A stretch of 64,000 nt of DNA from Salinimicrobium sp963739625 (lineage in GTDB: Bacteria; Bacteroidota; Bacteroidia; Flavobacteriales; Flavobacteriaceae), in assembly GCA_963739625.1 (NCBI GenBank), contig CAVUAU010000018.1, positions 124,001-188,000 on the forward strand. Reading direction: 5' to 3'. The number at the start of each line of letters is the position of its first letter. Position 1 is the first letter of the stretch. Position numbers and translations under genes: made by a program. The notes under the pieces are model-generated. The model saw nothing but the letters and a program-made list of their open reading frames with translations, ran no database searches and was not told the origin of the DNA. This document shows, piece after piece, positions 56,881 to 64,000 of the stretch.

Positions 56881-59731
56881 CTAGTCTTCCATATATTCTT
56901 CAATGGGTGCACAGGTGCAAATAAGATTCCTGTCCCCAAAAGCTTCATCTACTCTTCGGATAGATGGCCAGAATTTGTTATCGGCTAAATAATCCAGAGG
57001 ATAAGCTGCTTTCTGTCTGCTGTAAGGGAAGTTCCACTCGTCTGCAGTAAGCATGGCTAGAGTATGTGGTGAATTCTTCAACACGTTATTTGGCTCTTCG
57101 GCAGAAGCTTCATCAATCTCCTTCCTTATCGAGATCAAGGCGTCACAGAACCTGTCCAGTTCGGCTTTGCTCTCACTCTCGGTAGGTTCGATCATTAAAG
57201 TTCCGGCTACAGGGAAAGAAACAGTAGGCGCATGGAAGCCGTAGTCGATAAGCCTTTTGGCGATATCGGTTACTTCAATTCCTTTTTGTTTGAATGGGCG
57301 GCAATCCACGATCATCTCGTGAGCTGCACGTCCGCGTTCCCCGCTGTAAAGCGTTTTATAATGCTCCTCAATTCTAGCCTTAATATAGTTGGCATTCAAA
57401 ATTGCGTACTGAGTGGATTTTTTAAGCCCCTCAGCCCCTAACATCTTGATGTAGCCGTAGGAGATAAGACAAACCAAGAGCAGAACCCCATGGGGCTGCA
57501 GAAATTGCGGTGATCGCGTCTTTTCCTCCTGTAGGAATTACTGGGTTACCGGGTAAGAACGGTACAAGCTGCTCTGCCACACAAATAGGTCCTACTCCCG
57601 GGCCACCGCCTCCATGAGGAATAGCGAAGGTCTTGTGCAGGTTAAGGTGGCAAACATCGGCTCCAATTGTGCCCGGGTTGGTGAGACCAACCTGTGCATT
57701 CATGTTAGCCCCGTCCATGTAGACCTGGCCGCCGTTCTCGTGGACGATATTGATGATTTCTCTGATCGCCGATTCAAATACACCGTGTGTAGAGGGATAG
57801 GTCACCATTAACGCAGCAAGATTGTCCTTGTGCTTAAGTGCTTTTTCTCTAAGGTCATCAACATCGATGTTTCCGCCTGCAGTAGATTTTGTCACCACCA
57901 CTTTCATTCCGGCCATCACTGCCGAGGCAGGGTTGGTACCGTGAGCTGAAGATGGGATCAAACAAATATTTCTGTGAGAATCACCTCTTGATTCATGGTA
58001 TTTTCTAATGACCATTAAACCGGCATACTCTCCCTGTGCACCAGAGTTTGGCTGAAGGGAAGTTCCCGAAAATCCGGTGATCTCAGTAAGCTGCTCTTCC
58101 AGCCTTTTCAATACGATCTGGTAGCCTTCGGCCTGCTCAACAGGAACAAAAGGGTGAATATTTCCCCACTGCGGATAGCTGATTGGCAGCATCTCGGCAG
58201 CAGCGTTCAATTTCATGGTACATGATCCAAGAGAGATCATGGAATGGTTCAATGAAAGGTCCTTTCGCTCCAGTTTCTTGATGTAACGCATCAATTCAGT
58301 TTCTGAATGATAAGCGTTAAAAACATCATTTTTGAGAAACTCAGTTTTTCTTTCTACGGAAGCCGGAATATGATTGGCTTCAGAAAGTTGAGCAAGTTTG
58401 GTGCTTTCTTTTCCGGCAGCTTCAGCAAAGATCGAAATGATAGTATTCACATCATCAAGAGTAGTTGCTTCGTTCAAAGAAATTGCAACAGCATCTGAAG
58501 AAGGGTAGTGGAAGTTCACCTCGTTTCTTTCAGAGATCTCTTTGATCTTCTTAGCATCCGCTTTCAGAAGAATGGTGTCAAAAAAGGCAGAATTGAGCTG
58601 GCTGTAACCCAGTTTTTCAAGATTTTCTGCAACTGTCACTGCTGTGCTGTGAACTTTTCCGGCGATAAATTTCAAGCCTTTTGGTCCGTGGTATACGGCA
58701 TACATTCCTGCCATGACGGCAAGAAGTACCTGTGCAGTACAAATGTTAGAAGTTGCTTTGTCACGTTTTATATGCTGCTCGCGGGTTTGCAAAGCCATTC
58801 TCAACGCAAAATTGCCATCGGTATCTTTGGTTACGCCAATGATCCTTCCGGGCAGACTGCGTTTATATTCTTCGCGGGTCGCAAAATAAGCTGCGTGAGG
58901 GCCACCGTAGCCAAGGGGAATCCCAAAGCGCTGCGTAGTTCCCACTACCACGTCAACTCCAAATTCACCCGGAGCACGTAGCTTCACGAGGCTCAGGATG
59001 TCTGCAGCGACAGCGGTTTTAATATTGTTTTGTTTTGCTTTTTTTACAAAGTCGGTATAGTCAAATACGTGCCCCAGTTTTCCCGGGTATTGAAGAAAAG
59101 CTCCAAAAAATTCCGAAGAAAAATCGAAGCTTTCGTGATCGCCAATCACCAGCTCGATGTCCAGCGGGATTGCACGTGTTTTTAGCACATCAATGGTTTG
59201 AGGCAAAACTTCTTCAGAAACAAAGAATTTGTTCACCCCGTTCTTCTTTTGGTCACGGTCACGCACCTCGAACAACAAAGACATAGCCTCTGCAGCTGCG
59301 GTAGATTCGTCAAGCAATGACGCGTTGGCGAGTTCCATGCCGGTAAGATCGGCAATGACGGTTTGAAAGTTCAGGAGAGCTTCCAGCCTTCCCTGGGCGA
59401 TCTCGGCCTGGTAGGGAGTGTAAGCGGTGTACCATCCCGGGTTTTCCAGAATATTTCTCTGGATAACGGCGGGAGTAATAGACTCGTGGTAGCCTAACCC
59501 GATATAAGTCTTAAAAATCTTATTTTTGGCAGCCAATGCCATGCTGTGCGCGAGGTACTCGTGTTCACTCATGGCCGGATCCAGGTTGAGGTCCTTTTTC
59601 AGGCGAATATCATCGGGAAGCGTTTCGTAGATTAGCTGGTCGATAGAATCAACTCCAACTGTTCTCAACATGTCCTGAAGGTCATTTTCCCGTGGGCCTA
59701 TGTGACGTGAGGCAAAAGAATAGGTGTTCAT
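56881..59731 (-). pseudogene. gcvP: glycine dehydrogenase (P-protein), one frameshift
   Basis: GcvP decarboxylates glycine with pyridoxal phosphate and loads the aminomethyl group on the H-protein. The first part begins at Met 59731 (MNTYSFASRHIGPRE) and includes AAAEAMSL, TTQRFGIPLGYGGPHAAYFA and the PLP-lysine region CHLNLHKTFAIPHGGGGPG (Lys near residue 705). At 57474-57475 an extra base (CC on plus) shifts the frame after PWGSAL; the next frame continues VCLISYGYIKMLGAEGL to the end. Corrected length is 949 residues, the normal size. All motifs are intact, so sequence error is more likely than loss of the enzyme. Confidence 0.92.
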
Positions 59732-59860
59732 TAAGTAAAAGTTGTGTTTTTGAGTTGCGAAATTACGTATTTTAAACCTAATTTTTAATGATTTCACGGG
59801 TTAGTATTGTTAACTTTTACGGCTAATTTTTTCCTCCTTTAAAGAGGGAAAAGCACAGAT

Positions 59861-60682
59861 ATGAGATCTTTAAAAACCTTTTTTGAATTTTACATCAACA
59901 GCAGCATCCACGTGGCTTTGGCCGTTGTTTCCCTTAGCCTTGTTACATTTTTGAACTTCGGAATTAGCATTGATCTAAACCTGCTGATTTTCACTTTTTT
60001 TGGAACCATTACAGGTTACAACTTTGTCAAATATGCCGGGATTGCCAAATTGCACCATTCCAGCCTCGCAAAAAGCCTGAGAATGATCCAGGTTTTTTCC
60101 CTGTTGAGCTTCCTGTTTTTCCTGTGGAGCCTTTTTCAGGTCCCTCAAAAAGTGCTTTTTTGGACGGCTTTCTTTGGAACTTTCACCCTGCTTTACGCTT
60201 TACCGGTTTTTAGTAAAAAACGGAATTTAAGAAGCATATCGGGGATTAAGATCTTCATTATTGCCCTGGTTTGGGCAGGGGTGACTGTTGTGCTGCCGGC
60301 AGTTTCGGCAGGGAAAGATTTTGAAAACCGCCTTCTTATAGAATTTGTGCAGCGTTTCATGCTGGTATTGGTGTTGATCCTTCCCTTTGAGATACGTGAT
60401 CTAAGGTATGATCTTAAGCAGCTGGGGACAATTCCTCAAAAAGTGGGAGTGACCAGGACAAAAATTTTCGGGTTTTTACTGCTGTCGCTATTGCTATTGC
60501 TGGAGTTTCTCAAGGGAGATGTGGCGCTTTCTTCGCTACTAAGCCTTTTAATCACAAGTCTAATAACAGCCATCGTCGTGTGGAGGTCACAGGAGAGGCA
60601 GTCAAGGTATTACGCTTCTTTTTGGGTGGAGGGAATTCCTGTGATTTGGCTCTTAGTTCTGCTCATGTTTAGAAGTCTCTAA
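59861..60682 (+). CDS. UbiA-like integral membrane protein
   Basis: 273 residues with about eight hydrophobic segments. The second aspartate-rich motif of UbiA prenyltransferases is recognisable (LPFEIRDLRYDLKQLGTIPQKVGV, about 175-198; quoted in part). The first motif (NxxxDxxxD) is not; GYNFVKYAG stands in its place, so substrate binding may differ or be lost. Function unknown. The last 30 bases overlap the convergent anti-sigma gene. Confidence 0.7.
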   Translation: MRSLKTFFEFYINSSIHVALAVVSLSLVTFLNFGISIDLNLLIFTFFGTITGYNFVKYAGIAKLHHSSLAKSLRMIQVFSLLSFLFFLWSLFQVPQKVLFWTAFFGTFTLLYALPVFSKKRNLRSISGIKIFIIALVWAGVTVVLPAVSAGKDFENRLLIEFVQRFMLVLVLILPFEIRDLRYDLKQLGTIPQKVGVTRTKIFGFLLLSLLLLLEFLKGDVALSSLLSLLITSLITAIVVWRSQERQSRYYASFWVEGIPVIWLLVLLMFRSL

Positions 60683-60928
60683 ATTTTGGCCTTCCATTTT
60701 TTTCCTGAAGTTATCTTTTTCGGTTGCGCTGCAGGATTGCAATCCACTTTTTTTGAGCAGTTGTGTTAGCCGCCGATTGCGCTCCTGGTATTTTTTACAG
60801 TTCTTGCAAAAGAAAAGATGTAGTCGCAGCTTAAGTTTTTCTCTAAGGCTTGATTCCTCATATTCGCTTCTGTCGCAAATATTTGCTGCTTCTGCGCATT
60901 TTAATCCTGACATGTTGTGATTACTCAT
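60653..60928 (-). CDS. small cysteine-containing protein, probable anti-sigma factor
   Basis: 91 residues from Met 60928, directly after the sigma gene. It carries LKCAEAANICD and FFCKNCKKYQERNRRLTQLL, a layout like the zinc-finger anti-sigma proteins of Bacteroidota (Cys-x-x-Cys after a helical stretch). No transmembrane segment is present, so it would act in the cytoplasm. Assignment rests mainly on gene order. Confidence 0.7.
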   Translation of the reverse strand: MSNHNMSGLKCAEAANICDRSEYEESSLREKLKLRLHLFFCKNCKKYQERNRRLTQLLKKSGLQSCSATEKDNFRKKMEGQNLETSKHEQN

Positions 60929-60929
60929 T

Positions 60930-61481
60930 TTAAAACCAGTTTTTCTCAAGACATTTAGCCAGGGAAATTCTGGCCCGGTGAATAATTACCCATAAATTAG
61001 ACGGGCTAATATTGAATTCATTACAAATAGCTTCTGTTTCCATGCCTTCAATGGTCTTTTTTTTGAAGATCTCGGCCTGTTTATCGTTAAGCTGCTCCAG
61101 GCAATTCAATATCGCCAGCCCCAATTCCCGGTTTTCCATGTCATCTTCGGCGGTACGATCAGCAAGATCGGCGAACTTTTCTTCCAGCCACTCGCCATCG
61201 TTAGAACCCTCGGGATAACTCAATTTTACCTCGGCCTGGCCTTTCGTGGAGTTGATCCTCCTGTAGTGGTCAATGATCTTGCGTTTTAAAATGGCGATAA
61301 GCCAGGTTCTTTCACTGGCTTCGCCCTTAAAATTTTGCATGGATCTAAGCCCGGCCAAAAAGGTTTCAGAAACTATATCGTTCGCCACCTCCCGGTCATT
61401 AACACGCACAATTGTATAATTGAACAGGTAATCTGCATACCTGTCCACCCACTTATTGGGATCTATTTTATGTGCTGTCAT
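60930..61481 (-). CDS. ECF-type RNA polymerase sigma factor
   Basis: 183 residues from Met 61481. Sigma region 2 (YADYLFNYTIVRVNDREVANDIVSETFL; quoted in part) is followed by RTWLIAILKRKIIDHYRR, and region 4 by LNDKQAEIFKKKTIEGM and NISPSNLWVIIHRARISLAKCL. It is paired with the small protein downstream, with one base between stop and start. Targets are unknown. Confidence 0.92.
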   Translation of the reverse strand: MTAHKIDPNKWVDRYADYLFNYTIVRVNDREVANDIVSETFLAGLRSMQNFKGEASERTWLIAILKRKIIDHYRRINSTKGQAEVKLSYPEGSNDGEWLEEKFADLADRTAEDDMENRELGLAILNCLEQLNDKQAEIFKKKTIEGMETEAICNEFNISPSNLWVIIHRARISLAKCLEKNWF

Positions 61482-61594
61482 CCAAAGGCCTCCTCTCTTC
61501 TTCAAAATTAGGAAAAGATTCAGCTAATTGTCTGATTATTAAGAACAGCTTTAACAAATATCAGGCTGAGGTGCCAAAAATGTCATTTCTTGTA

Positions 61595-63628
61595 CTATTT
61601 CTTCGGAAGCAGACCCGCACGTCTCAGCAAGGCTTCTGGAGCGGCTTCTTTCCCGCGGAAGCGTTTGTACAGGGTAAGCGGGTGCTCTGTTCCTCCTTGT
61701 GAAAGCACAGTTTCCCTAAACTTGTTAGCTGTTTCCCTGTCAAAAATGCCATTTTCTGAAAAGTGTTCGAAAGCATCGGCATCCAGTACTTCTGCCCATT
61801 TATAAGAATAGTAGCCGGCGGCATATCCTCCCTGGAAAATGTGAGAAAAAGAGGTGCTCATGCAATTCTCTTTGACTTCCGGAAAGAGGCGCGTACTCTC
61901 AAAAGCTTTTTCTTCATGCTCTTTCACATCCTCAATGCCTGACGGATCTATACTATGCCAGCTCATATCCAGCTTTCCGAAGCTAAGTTGCCGCAGAGTG
62001 GCCATTCCTTCGTGAAAAGTGGAGGATTTCTTGATCTTTTGGATGAGCTCATCGGGTATTATTTCCCCGGTCTCATAGTGTTTAGCGAAAAGCTCTAAAG
62101 CCTCTTTTTCATAGCACCAGTTCTCCAGCACCTGGCTTGGCAGCTCTACAAAATCCCAGAACACATTGGTGCCCGAAATACTCGGGTAAACAGTATTTGC
62201 CAGCATGCCGTGTAAAGCGTGCCCAAATTCATGAAAAAGCGTGGTCACTTCATTAAAAGTAAGCAGGGAAGGCTCGTCTTCGGTAGGTTTTGTGAAATTG
62301 CAGACGATAGAAATATGCGGGCGTTCTTCCTTTTCCTGTTGCCGGTACTGTGGCTTGTAAACTGTCATCCAGGCGCCGCCTCTTTTGCCTTCCCGCGGGT
62401 GAAAATCTGCATAGAAAAGTGCGATCTCCTTCCCGCTTTCATCGGTTACGCGGTAAGTTTTTACTTCAGGATGATAGGTGTCAACATCAAAAACTTCTTT
62501 GAATTTCAAGCCGTAAAGACGTTCTGCAACCATGAAGACTCCATTGATCACGTTGTTGAGCTCGAAGTAAGGTTTTAGCTGCTCGTCATCAAGATCAAAA
62601 AGCTTTTGCTTTAGTTTTTCGCCAAAGTAGGCGGAATCCCATTTCTCCAACTGTTCAATACCTTCCTGTTCCCTTGCAAACTCCTGAAGTTCTTTAAATT
62701 CTTTTTCGGCAGCCGGTTTGGCCTTTTCCAGAAGTTCTTCCATAAAGGAATTCACCTTTTCGGGAGTTTCTGCCATTCTTTCCTCCAGCTTAAAATGTGC
62801 ATAAGTAGGAAATCCCAGAAGATTGGCTTTTTGATGTCTTAGTTTCACGATTTGCAGCACATTTTCGCGGTTGTCCAGTTTGTCTCCATGGAAACCTTTC
62901 GCACCAAAAGCTATTGCCAGTTCTTTACGCAGTTCCCTGTTCTTAGCATATTTCATGAATGGCAGGTAACTGGGGTAATGCAAATTAAAGATCCAGCCTT
63001 CCTTGTTTTTGGATTTCGCCAGCATTTTTGCAGCACTCCTTGCACCTTTAGGAAGACCGTCAAGTTTTGTTTCATCTGTAATGTGCAGCTCGTACCGGTT
63101 TGTTTCGGCGAGGACATTTTCCCCAAAGTTGAGACTTAATGCCGCCAGTTTCTTATCGAGTTCACGAAGTTGTTTTTTTCCTTCGGGGTTGAGATTTGCG
63201 CCATTTCGGGTGAACATCTTGTACTTTTTGTCCAGCAGCGTATTTTGCTCAACCGTTAGCTCCAGCTCATCTTTTTGATCGTAGACTGCTTTTACTCTTT
63301 TGAAGAGTTCAGGATCCTGAATGATATCGTTCTTAAAATCGGTCAGGACAGGAGAAATTTCCTGGGCGAGTTTCTGGATCTCGTCATTGGTTTCGGCCGA
63401 ATTAAGATTGAAGAATATACTGGTGATCCTATCCAGTTTATTGCCCGAATATTCCAGCGCCTCTATAGTATTTTCAAAAGTGGGCGTAACCGGAGAAGAG
63501 GTGATGGCTTCGATCTCCATTTTTGCCATTCTGATTGCTTCTTCAATGGCCGGCTTAAAATGGGCTGTTTTTATCTTTGAAAAAGGAGCGGTTTCGAAAT
63601 TATCTAAAAGTGGATTTGTTTGGTTCAT
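61595..63628 (-). CDS. M3-family oligopeptidase
   Basis: 677 residues, a thimet-oligopeptidase/oligopeptidase A/Dcp type zinc peptidase. The zinc motif FHEFGHALHGML lies at about residue 465, with the third ligand downstream in SGTNVFWDFVELPSQVLENW. N-terminal helical region FKPAIEEAIRMAKMEIEAI is typical. No signal peptide, so it should act in the cytoplasm on short peptides. It is a single gene. Confidence 0.94.
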   Translation of the reverse strand: MNQTNPLLDNFETAPFSKIKTAHFKPAIEEAIRMAKMEIEAITSSPVTPTFENTIEALEYSGNKLDRITSIFFNLNSAETNDEIQKLAQEISPVLTDFKNDIIQDPELFKRVKAVYDQKDELELTVEQNTLLDKKYKMFTRNGANLNPEGKKQLRELDKKLAALSLNFGENVLAETNRYELHITDETKLDGLPKGARSAAKMLAKSKNKEGWIFNLHYPSYLPFMKYAKNRELRKELAIAFGAKGFHGDKLDNRENVLQIVKLRHQKANLLGFPTYAHFKLEERMAETPEKVNSFMEELLEKAKPAAEKEFKELQEFAREQEGIEQLEKWDSAYFGEKLKQKLFDLDDEQLKPYFELNNVINGVFMVAERLYGLKFKEVFDVDTYHPEVKTYRVTDESGKEIALFYADFHPREGKRGGAWMTVYKPQYRQQEKEERPHISIVCNFTKPTEDEPSLLTFNEVTTLFHEFGHALHGMLANTVYPSISGTNVFWDFVELPSQVLENWCYEKEALELFAKHYETGEIIPDELIQKIKKSSTFHEGMATLRQLSFGKLDMSWHSIDPSGIEDVKEHEEKAFESTRLFPEVKENCMSTSFSHIFQGGYAAGYYSYKWAEVLDADAFEHFSENGIFDRETANKFRETVLSQGGTEHPLTLYKRFRGKEAAPEALLRRAGLLPKK

Positions 63629-63821
63629 TACGTAAAGTTTATTGACCTGAAAAAGAGGATTTTAACCTTATTTTTTGAAAAAAATGTTCTAATTGTGAAA
63701 AAATTAGTTACTTTGACACTTCTTTGGAATAGATCATGTTTAAGAATAACAGTAGCTTTTAGGTTTTTGATTAATATATTTAGAATGGTTAATAAATAAT
63801 ATTAAGACATGAAAGGCTACT
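63629..63821. other. AT-rich spacer between M3 peptidase and purE
   Basis: No gene is visible. A short Met-initiated frame at 63809 runs into the terminator hairpin and is not believable. Confidence 0.6.
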
Positions 63822-63855
63822 TCAAAGCCACGCGAAAGCGTGGCTTTACTTTTTT
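63822..63855 (-). terminator. terminator of purE
   Basis: AAAGCCACGC/GCGTGGCTTT stem with GAAA loop, overlapping the purE stop region. On the minus strand it is followed by AGTAGCC, so the T-run is better on the plus strand; it may act in the plus direction. Confidence 0.6.
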
Positions 63856-64000
63856 ATGCTTTTTGCGCCCTCGATCACCTTTTCTTTAAGGCTTTCTTTA
63901 TAATCGAGGATCTTTTGCTGCACCTGTTCATCGGCCGAACCAATGATTTGGGCGGCAAGAATTCCGGCATTTTTGGCGCCGTTCAAGGCGACGGTTGCAA
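63846..64000 (-). CDS. purE: N5-carboxyaminoimidazole ribonucleotide mutase, C-terminal end
   Basis: Partial: the gene runs off the window. The visible 50 residues begin ATVALNGAKNAGILAAQIIG and end EGAKSIKK, the well-conserved C-terminus of PurE (purine synthesis). Confidence 0.85.
   Translation of the reverse strand, partial: ATVALNGAKNAGILAAQIIGSADEQVQQKILDYKESLKEKVIEGAKSIKK

Noticed and set aside
63809..63880. Short plus-strand peptide gene at the window end
   Set aside because: It reads through the terminator hairpin and into purE antisense.

Overview
The window comes from the chromosome of a member of the Bacteroidota, almost certainly family Flavobacteriaceae. The evidence is paired SusC/SusD genes, the gliding/type IX secretion proteins GldJ and PorV, a SprB-repeat surface protein with a type IX C-terminal signal, promoters of the Bacteroidota type (TTG-N19-TAnnTTTG), few Shine-Dalgarno sites, and a 16S-tRNA-Ile-tRNA-Ala-23S-5S operon with Flavobacteriaceae-like rRNA. 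The genus cannot be fixed from the sequence alone; a marine or halotolerant relative of Gramella or Salinimicrobium is a guess.

Layout. 1-9.1 kb: two tandem paralogous SusC/SusD outer-membrane uptake pairs, the second SusC broken by several small indels. 9.2-12.0 kb: an exported protein of unknown function and a putative porin. 12.0-13.5 kb: gene-free DNA with a two-hairpin element, an array of GC-rich palindromes and four tandem rRNA promoters. 13.55-19.1 kb: the rRNA operon. 19.1-20.3 kb: gene-free, with two degenerate copies of the 5S tail and many inverted repeats. 20.3-25.1 kb: a large SprB-repeat adhesin built from three 924-bp macro-repeats. 25.3-33.6 kb: acyl-CoA dehydrogenase, anmK (frameshifted), glutamate/leucine-type dehydrogenase, NhaD antiporter, an ExbB-ExbD-TonB energy module and folC. 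33.7-36.0 kb: a tRNA-Val cluster that has been partly duplicated around an insertion sequence and a small GIY-YIG nuclease. 36.0-44.1 kb: murF, gldJ, porV, cdd, pdhA, pdhC, with porU absent from its usual place. 44.1-52.2 kb: peptidase, SDR, SprT-like, mannose-1-phosphate guanylyltransferase, DUF389, MlaF/MlaE and PafA-type phosphatase. 52.2-55.0 kb: glycosyltransferase (frameshifted) and a BlaI / M56-protease pair whose sensor is fused to a peptidoglycan amidase. 55.1-64.0 kb: methyltransferase (frameshifted), KAS III-like synthase, gcvP (frameshifted), UbiA-like membrane protein, ECF sigma/anti-sigma, M3 peptidase and the end of purE.

How the genes fit together. The window holds envelope functions (TonB energisation feeding SusC receptors, GldJ/PorV for type IX secretion, a type IX adhesin as a likely client, Mla lipid transport, a cell-wall-linked BlaI regulon, MurF and AnmK for wall synthesis and recycling) mixed with central metabolism (pyruvate dehydrogenase, glycine cleavage, amino-acid dehydrogenase, folate and purine synthesis).

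Most notable: the BlaI/M56-amidase fusion with a palindromic operator on its promoter; the tRNA/GIY-YIG/IS locus; the missing porU; and single-base frameshifts in five otherwise well conserved genes, which may be sequence errors. All readings were made by eye; no database search was run.
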